Assembly (NCBI RefSeq): GCF_904849725.1
Contig: NC_058518.1
Coordinates: 512,975,225-513,039,224, forward strand
Length of the DNA stretch: 64,000 bases
Origin: Hordeum vulgare subsp. vulgare
Lineage: Eukaryota; Streptophyta; Magnoliopsida; Poales; Poaceae
Direction: 5' to 3'
Numbering within the stretch: position 1 is the stretch's first letter; each line of letters opens with the position of its first letter. The notes under the pieces were generated by a model, which had not been told where the DNA came from, searched no databases, and was given only the letters and a program-made list of their open reading frames with translations. The position numbers were made by a program, and so were the translations under genes. Shown piece after piece: positions 1 to 11,117 of the stretch.

Positions 1-203
1 TAAAAATGATAATTATTATTTAAAAAGTAATCCAATTTTTGTGTAAGCATTACATTATATTTTAAAACTTTAAAAGAAACTCTTTCCGTCCAAAAATAGA
101 TGTATTACATTTAACATTATAATTTACATTTAATATTTAATGGTAAAATAAATAGGTTCTGCATTTTTTCTAGCCCGGTGCAACGCACGGGCATTTGTAC
201 TAG
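1..203 (+). mobile_element. Helitron 3' terminus (5' part outside window)
   Basis: The stretch ends in a GC-rich hairpin (arms GCCCGGTGC at 173-181 and GCACGGGC at 185-192, one bulged G), a 7-base spacer and CTAG at 200-203, followed by T. A hairpin shortly before CTRR, with insertion next to a T, is the standard 3' signature of Helitrons. The sequence upstream is AT-rich without coding. The 5' TC end must lie before position 1, so autonomy and length cannot be judged. Confidence 0.5.
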
Positions 204-289
204 TCTCTACCGATGCACGCATGAGTTCAAACAAGAGCTTCAGTGGCTTGCTTAGAACAACGAGGAAAGAACACACCAACTTTAAAGAT

Positions 290-1141
290 TGTGCAAACTG
301 ATCGAGGTCATGGCCGGGCAAGTGACCCGAAGTCAAGGCTTTGGGATTTTGGAATCGTCATCTTAGCGGGGAAAAGATTGTCCCGGGAGACGACAGAGAA
401 CTCGAGATTCCTGAACCTTATTTCTTGATCGCGGACGAAACTTTCGATCTTAGCGGTCGGGTCGGCGCGCAGCGTGAAGCTACCGAACGTGAGAACCTGC
501 CCGGGGATGAAGCTTCCGATTTGGCCGAGGCGATCTATCGGGTCGACGCGCAGTGTGAAGCTGCCGAAGGTGAGAACCTGCCCAGGGACAAAGATGTCCC
601 CGTTGGTGATTCGATCGCTTACGATTAAGCGGGCCATCAATCCTTTCGGTGATCCTACATCGGAACTCTCATCGGTGTCAAAATCGACGAATCTCGAGTA
701 GGAGGTCCCGAGCTGTGGACCTTGGATCGATGGGTTGCACGGGACGAAGGAGACAATATTTACCCAGGTTCGGGCCCTTTTGAGGATGTAAAACCCTACG
801 TCCTGCTTGATTATATTGATTTGTATGAGGATTACAACGTTAATCTACCTCGAGATCGTATGAGCTAAAAACCCTAGATGAGTCAACCTCTGCCTATGTG
901 GATGAAACCCTCTGGTTTATATAGACATCAAGGGTTCTTAGGGTTACATATCACTGGCCTCTAGCCGGGGATAGATGCGCCGATCTAGCGTATTCAACTT
1001 GGACGACACGCCAGTCTCTAGAGCTTTCCCTTTTGAATACGAGGTTGTCATGCAGTCCGGTCTTCAATAATACGGCACATTACGTCGGCCTCTAGGAGAT
1101 GGGTCGACCATCCGAGGACCCCTTAGTTCCGGACTCCCTCA
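290..1141 (-). mobile_element. Gypsy-type LTR retrotransposon fragment: 5' LTR plus start of internal region
   Basis: Read on the minus strand, an LTR starts at 1141 with TGAGGGAGTCC, has a TATA box (plus-strand complement at 916-923) and a downstream leader with the phrase AAGCAGGACGTAGGGTTTTAC. It ends near 677 in GATTTTGACACCGA. I recognise this layout from common Triticeae Gypsy LTRs. The internal region continues to roughly 290 and holds an open minus-strand frame (308-640) with no domain I recognise, containing an 81-bp duplication. The primer-binding stretch expected right after the LTR seems to be deleted. The second LTR is not in the window. Confidence 0.6.
457..594. repeat. Imperfect 81-bp tandem duplication in the Gypsy internal region
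   Basis: The phrase TCGGGTCGGCGCGCAG starting at 457 recurs as TCGGGTCGACGCGCAG at 538, each followed by GTGAAGCT and GTGAGAACCTGCCC. The spacing of 81 bases is a multiple of three, so on the minus strand it duplicates a peptide segment containing PGQVLTFGSFTLR. Confidence 0.7.
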
Positions 1142-1917
1142 CCCGAAGCCTCATCTCCGTCTCCCCTCGGGACCCAAACAGATCCATCCGAGAGAGAGTC
1201 CCCGGACGCTCGTCATGTCATATTTTTTTAAAAACATTTTTAATTCTTTTAGATTTTTTAAATTTGAAAAGAATAAAAATTCAGATTAAAAAAATTATTT
1301 TTTAGTAAATGATGTCATATTTGGATTCCTCACATTTTTTTGATAATAATGGATATATTATTTGTTGAATTTTGATTTATAGATTTAAAGATACTAATTA
1401 TGCCATATTAAATGAATCAATGGCAAAAATGAATAAAATAATGTTATTACTTATTTTATTTTCATTGAAATTCAATACCATTATTACTTTTTTATTATGA
1501 AATATTTAATTGTTTTTTTTGAGTTTTTTTTCCAGAATTTTTGCCTTTTTGAAGTTTTTTTTTATTTTTTAAATTAATCATTGCCCTTTATTTTAATATT
1601 TTTAGTTTATTTTAATAATTGTTTGGAATTCAAAAAATCAAATCCTGTGACATGAAGACCTAAGGGTTAATAAGATTGATAGCTTACTATTGTTAAGAAA
1701 ACAACAAGTGCAGACTTGAAAACTAGGGCAGATAAAACTAGGAAGTTAAGCGTGTTTGGGCTGGAGCAGTGAGGAGGGGTGATTAGTGACCGGTTGGAAA
1801 GTTAGATGATTCGAACAGTGATGAGGGGTGATTAAGATTAAATTGTCAAATAATTCAAAATTTAAAAATCGAATTTTTTTCCAAAAAATAATAATATATT
1901 TTTTTCAAAAAGAAAAT
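1142..1917. other. AT-rich intergenic DNA, no gene seen
   Basis: A GC-rich tail (1142-1215) is followed by very AT-rich DNA with long T and A runs. I see no coding region, no clear inverted-repeat ends and no RNA gene. Confidence 0.5.
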
Positions 1918-2038
1918 CCTTTAGTGCCGGTCCGTAATGCAACCGGGACTAATTAGTTTCGACCTTTTGTCCCGATTATTTAGTCCCGGTTTTAAAGGCC
2001 CTTTGAAACTGAGACTAAAACCTCGTTTTCCACTAGTG
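1918..2038 (-). mobile_element. CACTA transposon terminus
   Basis: Read on the minus strand, the sequence begins CACTAGTGGAAAACGAGG at 2038 and continues with several copies of TTAGTC/CCGGGACTAA, the sub-terminal repeats typical of a common grass CACTA family. The flanking bases on the outside are ACA. The opposite end was not found, so this may be a fragment or a small non-autonomous copy. Confidence 0.55.
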
Positions 2039-2930
2039 ACATGTCACGACAAAGAGAGCTGGAGAGGGACACCGGCTAGGGTTGGGCTCCCAGATCGTCG
2101 CCGGGGGAAACACGCGAGAGGTGCCAACTTCCTGCTTTCGGACCTTCATCAACTTCCTCGACCTCTCCCACCACCATACGCTGACCTCCTCTGCGCAAGA
2201 TTCACGATGGTGCGATGACAAGAGGGAGACAAGAGGATAGCGGTGAACTAGATGTTATCCTCTTGAAGGAAGGGGCATGAGGTCGGCCACAACAGAGGAT
2301 TCTGATCGGAAGATTGACTGTGTTCAGGGTGATTTGGGAGAGAACCAAGTTTTTTTGTTCCATAGATAATCCGGTTTTTAAAAATCTGTGGATTTTTTCG
2401 TTTGATTTTAGACGGATTTTGGCTTAAAAAGTAGTTAACATTAAAATATTATTTTTATTCAAACACAGTACACATTCAATCGTTGGTACATACGCACGTA
2501 TACTTACCCTTAGGAATGCGCACACGCACACCATTAAGCACCTCCGTGTATGCAAGTTCATTCTGGTGAGCAACATGCATGGGTACCATCAGGAGGTCCC
2601 GAGTTCTACTCGATGCTACCATTTCCATTTAAGCTTGAATAATGGAAAAACCTGTGAAAAGCGAAATGGGGAGTTTAGGCACGCGGAGCTTGTTTTAACA
2701 TTATTCTATAGTTTAAATTGAAAGAAAACTGTTTTTTTTAATGATACTCAAATTTCTCGAGGTTCGCTAAAACATTAACTGGCGCTCTTGCCCGCCCTAG
2801 CGGCCAGCGGCCCATCTATATAGTTTGCTCGCGGCCCAGCAATCTCGTTCGCTCGTTAGCAAATATAAATTTTTGCCACTCCCTTGCTCATTGGCAGCAG
2901 CTAGCGTAATTCGAAACCATTTTCTTGATC
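2039..2930. other. Intergenic, no supported gene
   Basis: A moderately GC-rich patch (2039-2330) includes short open frames on both strands without recognisable motifs. The rest is mixed repeat-like DNA. No splice-consistent coding structure is visible. Confidence 0.4.
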
Positions 2931-3480
2931 AGTGAAAAACCATTTATAATAGATTAGATTTCATGCAATTAGAAAAAAAGTTCATAGATTGAAGAAAAAA
3001 ATATAAAAGAAAATAGTAATTCAAAAAAATGTTCATGGGCTCAATTTTGTGTTTTTTTCGAACTTTCAAGAAATAAATAGAAAATTTATAGTATGTTCAC
3101 GAATTTTAAAAAAACTCACAATTTGTTTAATATAACTTTCAAAAATGAAATTCACAAAGTTCAGGAATTTGAGAAAACTAAAATAATTTAATAAAAGTTC
3201 ATGAATTTTAAAGCATATACAAATTTAAACCTATGAAGTTTATGAATTCAATATTTTTCAAAAACAGTTTTTCAAATTTTGTGAATTTTAAAAAGTTCAA
3301 AAAATTATAAAAAAATTATGAATCTGAGAGAACTTCATAATTGTTTTAAAAAGCTTGTGAATTTATAAAAAAATCACAAATTGAAATTGAAATTTCACGA
3401 ATTTAGAAATGTTAAAAAATAATAAAGTTCACCAATTTTCAAAATTCACAAATATTGAAAACAACTCACGTCTTGCAAAA
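2931..3480. repeat. Degenerate AT-rich array built on GTTCATGAATTT/TTCAAAAA words
   Basis: The words TTCAAAAA, GTTCATGAATTT and TCACAAATT recur irregularly over about 550 bases. This texture is common inside large Triticeae DNA transposons, but no ends are seen here, so the parent element is not assigned. Similar texture returns at 6160-6320 and 6960-7700. Confidence 0.4.
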
Positions 3481-4044
3481 ATGGTACTGTATGAAGCAGC
3501 CACTACTAGGCCATGAATGTTTGTTTGTTTAGGAAAATCCGAAGAAAAAAACATGGCATTGGTCCCTTTGGCCTTTTGGCAATCATGCATGGGATTCATT
3601 TGAATTTTTATTTTTACAAGGATTCAAGTATGTATGGGCACATGTTGCATCATACTGTAGCGCTGTTGCATAGTTACTTTTTGCACAAAACCCCCCGAGA
3701 TTTCTGAGTACCAACCAATTCATCCATAGATGAAAGAAACCAGCTCGGCCATTTTGTGCCACTGCTCCCAGACATGGGCCCTCTTGTATCCAGCAACATG
3801 CTTGCCTGCCGTGCATTATAGCATCTATTTCTGTTTCAATCTAGGAAAAATCTATCCAGTGCGCATGATGGTGCTCACGTGCGGCAGGTGCACAACTTCC
3901 ATTCTACCTATATATGTGGGTCTGGATTCATTTAACCAGATTTCATATGAATCGCTCCCTTCTCTGTAGCACTCATGTGGCGATCTGCCAGCTAGGTGGA
4001 GTCAGGGCGGGAGTAGCTAGGTCATGTAGTTCTTTTTAAGTAAA

Positions 4045-4195
4045 GGTACTAAATATAAGTTTTTTTAAAGATTTCCCTAGGGACTACATATAAAGTAAAA
4101 TGAGTGAATCTATATTCTAAAATATGTATATATACATCTGTATGTAGTTTCATAGTTGAACTTTTAAAAAAACATATATTTAAGAATGGAGGGAG
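4045..4195. mobile_element. Stowaway-type MITE, left end worn
   Basis: The right end TTTAAGAATGGAGGGAG is followed by TA at 4196-4197. The left end keeps CTAAATATAAG but has lost the CTCCCTCC tip. The interior (AGTAAAATGAGTGAATCTA, then AAAATATGTATATATACATC) matches the interiors of the Stowaway MITEs in the resistance-gene units. Confidence 0.7.
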
Positions 4196-4542
4196 TAGGT
4201 GTGTGTGGCCAGTCGTTGCCGTGTTTCTCTAAACTAGTCATGGTCTTTTACATTTTTCACACTGCTACATTACATAATTAGGTATAAAACCACTATACCA
4301 TAATTGTTATTGCATAGTAATTTGACTGTTTTTTTCTCTTATTTCATAAATATCTATAAATTTTATGCATCAATTTGTATTACTAATATAATTTGGTCAA
4401 GAGCAATATGCTTTTTAAAGTCTTTTCACCTTCGAAAGATCTATAAAGGGACACATACAGATTAGTGATTATTGTTTTGCCGTGTGGCGGTGCAGAACAT
4501 ACACTCAGCGTGCTTTATAAAAATAACATGGTAATTTGATAA

Positions 4543-5110
4543 AATTAAACCGACAATCAACTAGACAAGTGACGACAAAACATCCATGCAACAACTGTTC
4601 AATATTGATGAAACAACCGGACACTCTATAGAATTATATGGCAAGTGCAGCAAAATAATGTGATAAGCGCAAAAAAATAATATGGCAGATAGCTTTTACA
4701 TCCAATGACAATTTTATGAAATAACTGGCCACTAGGCATAGTTAAATGGCAAGCGCAAAAAATAATGCAGCAACTAGTTTTTATACTAGCCAGAAAGCTT
4801 TATGAGACAATTGAGTAGAATTAAACTGATAAGTAGTACAACAAAACATTGCAGCAACTACGTTTTAGAACAATCAGCAAACTTGAGATAGTATAGCAAC
4901 ACGGAAGAATTAATCAGATAAGTACAACAAAACACATAACTAGTTTTTGAAGAACTAACAAGCTTTATGAGACAATATGGCAACTAATTAGAATTAAAAT
5001 AACAAGCACAACAAAACATTGTGATAACTGGATTTTCATAAGCACCGGCAAGCTTATATGAAATGATGTCACAATTTAGTAGAATTAAACTGCCAACCAG
5101 CTAGCCAAAT
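4543..5110. repeat. Degenerate tandem array, unit about 89 bp
   Basis: The anchor AATTAAAC or a close variant starts at 4543, 4632, 4740, 4819, 4908, 4992 and 5083 (spacings 89, 108, 79, 89, 84, 91). Units share ACAACAAAACATTG, GCAACTAGTTTTT and AAGCTTTATGAGACAAT. The array is strongly diverged and non-coding. Confidence 0.6.
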
Positions 5111-5197
5111 AGAACAAATCATTTGTGGGGCAAAAAAAATTCAGTATGCTAATTTTGTACATATTGCATAAAAACGTCAACATTATAAGGGACACCG

Positions 5198-5545
5198 TGC
5201 CGTTGCTGGCCCTGCTGCCCCCTGCCGCTGGCCCCACCGTCCCCCGCCTCAGGCCGAAGATGTACGCCCGGGACGGGGTGGTGCGTGAGTGGGTCAGCGT
5301 GCCATCCATCTGGTATGGTGCAACCTCGGAGCAAGCCTGCATACCCGCATCACTTGCGACAACAACAGGTGTCAGAGGAGGGCGCCGAGGCCCGACAGAT
5401 CGAGCTCATGATGTGCAAGGCCGAGGCTGAGGAGGAGGAGCGACGTGCTGCCGAGCGAGCATCGGTGCAACCACCGACGAACGACGTCGCCGCCACGTGG
5501 CAGACAACGTTCCCCTGGGCTGGCCCGGCGTCAGAGGACGCCTAG
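5198..5545 (+). pseudogene. GC-rich gene fragment, possibly carried by a Harbinger-like element
   Basis: A GC-rich island in AT-rich DNA has overlapping open frames. The frame ending at 5545 has a charged stretch rich in E, A and R (residues about 38-62 of the frame starting at 5285), as in coiled coils or the C-termini of MYB/SANT-like transposon accessory proteins. No start, splice sites or catalytic motif are convincing. About 300 bases downstream, TTGGAATTGCTCTAAG (near 5827-5843) resembles the right end of a Harbinger-type element, which suggests that the fragment was carried by one. The function is not recognised. Confidence 0.25.
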
Positions 5546-8370
5546 GGCAGCGCACCTCCTCATTTTTAGTTTATTAATTTTTGTGTTTAATGTAACGTGG
5601 ACTATCGCCGGCCTTCCAGATCGACATTAAATGTTTGATTAATGTAATATGGACTACCGCCGGCATTCCACATTAAATGTTCAATTAATTTCAGTGTGCC
5701 TAAAAATGGGTCATTGGTCACTTTGGACGCAAACGCCAACCAAATTACAAAAGCGGATACACATGTCCGTTGGACCGATCTAAACGAAAAATATCTAAAC
5801 AAAAGCGTCATCCGTTTGAATGGTCGTGTTGGAATTGCTCTAAGTATGGGCATGTATGCGCCTATTTTCTCTGCTGTCTTATTAGTTTTTTTCTTTGAAA
5901 GGCCAGTGGCACTGCGGTCTAATTAGTTAATCAGTAGCCTTTTAATTAGATACTCAGGCAATGGTTTCGATATTCGTACAAACAGTTGCAACAGACAGGA
6001 CACCTTTTTTTAAGGGGAATTTTATGCTTTTTTTTCTTCTTAAACTACAAAAATGCAGTGGTTTCCTTTGGCTATTTTTTCCATTGGTCTTTTATTTTTC
6101 TCTTCTTTTTTACTTTTCATTTCATTTTATTTTTCAAATTCGTCAAATGCCCTTAAAATCAAGAACTTTTGTCAAAATTTTAAAAAAAAATTCAAATCGA
6201 AATTTTTCTTCAAATTCATGAAGTTTTTTTCAAAATCACGAATTTTTTAATTCACACACATCTTTTCTAAAACACGTGAACATTTTTTTTCAAATTATGA
6301 TTTTTTTTCAATCGATGAATTTGCAGGCATCCATGTCAGGATGATTTTTGATCCGGTGTTCAAGTTGCAATGCGTCCGGCCATTTATCTGCCTTTTATTA
6401 CAAAAAAACTCCTGAAAATACAAAATTTGCTGAAAAGCAAAACAATATGGCATGGTGCTTTGAATTAGTCATACAAGGCCATGAAAAACAATTGGAGCTA
6501 TTTGAAGGATGTCGACAAAAAAACTTACTCGCAAACCTGGCCTTCTAATCTACCCGAACACCCTACGTGAAATATGGTATTTTCTGGACATTCTTCAAAT
6601 GACCCTAATTTCTGCAAGCAGATGGGCATGCCCATGGTAGACATGCAATTCAGGTTTGAAGTAAATATTTATATAAAATCATATTTAAAATATTAAATGC
6701 GTTTAAAAAAGCTTTAATAAATATTTGAAGGAGATAAAGATAAAATTGTAATTCAACACACTTACTTTAAATTATTATATTTTATTCCAAAAAATATTTT
6801 AAATTTTTGAACATGTTTAAAAAAGAATCATAAAGTTCAAAAAGAAGAAAAAACAATTACCAAAAAAGGAAAAGAAAAACAGAAAAAATAGGAAAGCAAA
6901 CAAACACATAGGGCTTGGCTCAACTAGACAACATTCAAAAAAGTTCACTGATTCAAGAAATATGGCTATATTGAAAATTTGTTCAGTAACTCACAAAATG
7001 TTCCGTTTACAAATTTTATTCAAAAATTCAGAACAAATTGAGAGTTTCAAATAATCTTCGTTCTTTCAAAATTTGTTCAGAATTAAGAAAAATGTCCCTC
7101 TTTTCAAATCTTTCCTACACATATACAAACAATTACGGGGAAATTCATAAAAGTTGGTTTAATTTTTTTTTTCGTGTTTTTCCATTTTTTGGAAACTCCA
7201 ATTTGTTAATGATTTTCAAAAAATGTCCATGATCGAAAGTTTGTTCGCCCTTTTTGTAAAAATGTCAGTGTTTTGTCCTTCTGAGCAATTTTTGAAGACA
7301 CGAAAAATGTTTTGTGGGATTCATGTACAATTTATTAAAATATGAAAATTCTTTGTTGAACAAATTATGAAAAACTAATATAACTTGAACAAATGCTTAA
7401 AATCCCGAGCATTTTTTAGTGATAAAGCAAAAAAAAAAAAGAAGAAAATATGAATAGAACTAATAAAAAGACGTAGATTTTCTTGGAAAAATTGATAACC
7501 TACAATAATATTCACGAATTTCAAAAATATTAATTGGTTTTGGAAAACAACACTGCAAAGAAACCGTAAAAGTTATCTAGAGTGTTTGCAAAAACTGAAA
7601 ATAATAATTCAGAGATTTAGAAGTGTTTGTGAAATTCAAAATATAGTTGTATAATTGAAAAAGTTTACAAATTTGAGGAAAGTTGATGAATTTTTATTTT
7701 TTGTGATATACTACGGAATTTTCATAAATACGCACTGAACAATTTTTTGATATATGCTGATTTTTTATATATACACGATGAACTTAAAAAAATATATATT
7801 TCTTAAATATGGATGAACAGTTTTGTAATACACGGTGATCTCGTTTATAATATACACAAAAAGAGAAGAAAAAGAAGAGTTGACCAAAGAAAAAGAATAG
7901 ACAAAATCGAGAGAAAAATCCCCACTGTGAATAAAGAACAAAAAGCGAAGCAAACAAGAAAAATGAGGAAAAAGCCACTAATAAAATTAAGTAAAACATA
8001 ACAGAAAATGTACAGGAATTTTCACAAAATCACTAATTAGGGAGTACTCCTTTCAAAGATCAATCTCACCTCCATATATTGCAACAAGTGGCACGCTGCA
8101 TGCATGCCACTTGTCGCACCCGGGAGTTTTCCCTTTTATGTAGATTCATATTTTTAAAACATTTTATCTCCTAAAACGTGCGTCCAAATCTCGAACCATT
8201 TTCATCATTGGATTTCTCGCATCTAGATCTTTAAATCTAGATCCCATGTTGATACGTTTTGACGAATTCATTTTTCGCGAAAGAACTAGACAAAAAACCG
8301 TGCCTCCCGCGATAGAAAAAAAACAAAAAACACATTTGTTTCGCGTTTGTTTTCCTTTCCGAGTGCCACA
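5546..8370. other. AT-rich intergenic DNA with one perfect hairpin
   Basis: No gene is supported. The open frames here are low-complexity (K/N/F-rich). At 8084-8093 and 8105-8114 there is a perfect 10-bp inverted repeat (ACAAGTGGCA/TGCCACTTGT) with an 11-base loop. The neighbouring CACCCGGGAGTTTTCCC is a phrase I associate with Triticeae DNA transposons. Confidence 0.45.
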
Positions 8371-8490
8371 ACCATGCCTCTCACAAAGGCAAAAACGTGC
8401 CTCTCGCGTTAGCAAAATCGTGCTTCTTATAAAGTCTATAACCGTACCTCTCACGGAAGCAAAACCGTGGCTCTCGCTGAAAAAAAATAG
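8371..8490. repeat. Five tandem units of exactly 24 bp
   Basis: Units start at 8371, 8395, 8419, 8443 and 8467. The consensus is close to ACCGTGCCTCTCGCGAAAGCAAAA, and the third unit is the most worn. A further related phrase (ACCGTGCCTCCCGCG) sits at about 8298. Spacing is conserved better than sequence. Confidence 0.75.
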
Positions 8491-8529
8491 AAAAGATTTC
8501 CCCCCCTTTTTGAGAGGCATAGCCGTTTT

Positions 8530-8840
8530 GAAACATGAAACATGAACAATTTTCAAATGTTGAACAATTTTTGAAACATGAACAAATTTCAAATCCATGA
8601 ATAAAATTATAAAATTGTGAACATTTTTTGAAATTTTAAGAAATATTGAAATAGTAAATATTTTTTGAACTGTGAACCAATTTAGAAACATGAACAAATT
8701 TCAAATTCGTAAACAAAATTATAAAATTGTGAACATTTTTCAAATCCGTGAACAGATTTTGTAACCGCGAATATTTTTCGAATTGTGAACAAATTTTGAA
8801 CCATAAATATTTTTTGAATTGTGAACAAAGTTTGAAACAT
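8530..8840. repeat. Degenerate array of GTGAACAAATTT/GAAACATGAACAA words
   Basis: The phrases AACATGAACAAATTTCAAAT, ATAAAATTGTGAACATTTTT and TTTTGAATTGTGAACAAA recur. The region is non-coding and is probably internal sequence of an old DNA transposon. Confidence 0.5.
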
Positions 8841-9865
8841 GAATACAGATACTAGAATGTGTCAATTTATGGTTACGGATGCTATTCCTATGGATAAACT
8901 TTGGGGAATCATGGTTATGGATGGATGTGTCAATTTATGGCCAGAGATTGAGGGAAAAGTGGGCCAAAGGTAAAAGCCAAGGCGTGGTTGGTGGTAGATG
9001 TTTATTATGACCAATCCGTAGCAAATCGTACATGAACGTATAATTATTTTTGTGGTGTTTGGGTGAATCTTTTTGACCGTGTCAAATGATTATCTTATGG
9101 TCACATTCATGACATAGTTTGTTGAAATGATATAATATTATGCACAAGGGTGCATATTGGAATGACAAACAATGTTGATTAAGGAAGTTTTCATTTTCCT
9201 TGTATGTAAAAATCATTTTCCATTTTTCAAGTGACCAAAATGATTTTTTTGTGAAGGACCTACCGTATATTTATTTCAAAATCGGACCAAATATTTTTTC
9301 TAAAATAGTAGGACATATTTAATGTAAAATGTACAAAATGATTAGGTGTTAAAAGCTTTTATCCACCTCTCGTGAAAAAGACAAATTTATCTCGATTCAG
9401 CTGTAAGCGGGGTAAATTTCGGGTTAAATTTGAACTGCAGCTGCATTATAGTTTGCTCTTTATTTTTTCTCAAAAATCATTTATCGGTAGATAAGTATCT
9501 ATTTAATCATAAATACATGGTGCGGTGGCTTGACGTCGAGGTTTGGATGGTGGTCGAGGGCACCAACTCTAGAGCGCGTGAACTTGCATGCGAGCCGCAT
9601 GGTCACCGCCTGACCGTTGCGTTGCTACGCGTTCTGGATGGAATAGGCATGTCTGGTGGGTTGGACAATACCTCGGTAGGTGTTAGTAAGAAGAATCTCA
9701 CGAGGAGACTGAACTAAGCTCAAACATGAATTATCAGCCAAGTGTTTGATTAGCGGTGCGGATAATGCACATAGACAATGCGCCTAAATTTTGGTTAAGG
9801 ATGATCATCTACTAAGGAGGCTCTCTTGGCAATTTTTTAGCTCAAATGAATGAACCTAGGTGGCA
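8841..9865. other. Intergenic, no gene seen
   Basis: The sequence is mixed and mostly AT-rich. A GC-richer patch at 9520-9670 has a short open frame without recognisable motifs. GTGTCAATTTATGG occurs twice (near 8858 and 8927). Confidence 0.4.
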
Positions 9866-10812
9866 CTTGATTTGCAAAGTAGCACACTATGCAGAAATAT
9901 GGATGTTGAAGCTGGGATCAAATGATTGAATGGATTGAGCTGAAATTTGGTGTATGATGTTAATTTGGGCATATAAAGGCATTGTAAAAAAATTATACCA
10001 TTTGGATATGCCAAAGGGACATTTCCTTCACAATGTGTCAATCTGAACAGAAAATGGTAATTGAAACTCGGTCACATAGATGATTGGATTGAGCTGAAAT
10101 TTGGAAGAGGATGATAATTTAGGCACGTTAAGGCACTGTAAAAATTTCATAAAATTTGGATAAACAAAAATTGTACTTCCTTCACAATGCTCTCTACTGA
10201 ACAAAATATTGAGAAAAATATTGAGGGAAACTGGGTGAATTAAATGAGCTAAAACTTGGTGGAGTGAGGTTATATGGGCAGTTTCATTCCGTGGTAAATT
10301 TTCATCAACTATAAAGCAATATAAAATGTAGTTGCTTCACAAACTGAAAATATTACCAGAAACAAAGATTGGATGATGAGCTCACATGGATTGTTAGATG
10401 GGGCTAAAATTTTGTGGAGAGCTATGTTTTGGGCACATAAAAGATGTGAAAAAAAATTCAACTCATTAGGATATTCCTATCTAGTACTTCCTTCACAAAG
10501 TTGTTAGCTGAACACAAACTTTGGAAATTTCTGAGAAAGATTTACTAGACAAATGGTTACGTAAGTTTTCATGAGGCAATAATTTGGGTAGGAAATAGTG
10601 CCCACAAAATTTGAGGGTAATCAAAGAAATAGAAATATCACTTCCTTCACAAAGTGCTATTCTGAACATAATAGGAAGATGAATATTACTGAATTATTTT
10701 CGAACTATGGAAGGAAGGGTTATCACATATTTGAGGAATATATGATCCAAAGAATTTATGAGAATTTTTCGATAATTTTTGGAATGACAGAATAGTAGGT
10801 TGCTTCACAAAC
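9866..10812. repeat. Diverged tandem array with a conserved 12-mer every 154-158 bp
   Basis: The 12-mer NTTNCTTCACAA starts at 10022, 10176, 10331, 10487, 10641 and 10799 (spacings 154, 155, 156, 154, 158). A weaker match lies at 9866. Between the 12-mers the units align loosely (TGGATTGAGCTGAAATTTGG, then GGGCACATAAAAGG-like text). The array lies just inside the CACTA end at 11117, so it is most likely sub-terminal sequence of that transposon. Confidence 0.75.
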
Positions 10813-10959
10813 TAGGCAAAAAATAACATATGGACATGACACGTAGGCAAAACTGATGATGTGGCACCTAGTCATAGCTATGACCATCTATATTGATCGT
10901 AATTAGCTACAAATTAGGCAGCAAACCAGGGCTATCCTCTGTACAACCATTTCCAGCAA

Positions 10960-11117
10960 GGAAGTTACGACCTTTCTGATGAAAAAGGTCGTTAGTTTTT
11001 GGGGTTAGGACCCCTCCGGACAGCTTACGACCAATTGGTCTCAAATATCGTAGATGTACGACCAATTCTGCGAGTGTCACTGACAGAAGGTCGTTAGTTG
11101 ACATATTTCTTGTAGTG
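10960..11117 (-). mobile_element. CACTA transposon end with sub-terminal ACGACC repeats
   Basis: On the minus strand the element begins CACTACAAGAAATATGTCAA at 11117, a typical CACTA tip. Five copies of the hexamer ACGACC or its complement lie in the next 150 bases (10967, 10987, 11027, 11058, 11089), in both orientations. Such reiterated short words next to CACTA ends are known transposase-binding sites in other plants; here that role is inferred. The element extends left; its other end was not identified. Confidence 0.65.

Noticed and set aside
3501..3520. CACTACTAGG as a left end for the CACTA element ending at 11117
   Set aside because: The tip differs from CACTACAAGAAATATG at 11117 and there is no matching target duplication.
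8164..8697. Minus-strand frame of 177 codons
   Set aside because: Low-complexity translation across a 24-bp tandem repeat and an AT-rich array; no protein features.
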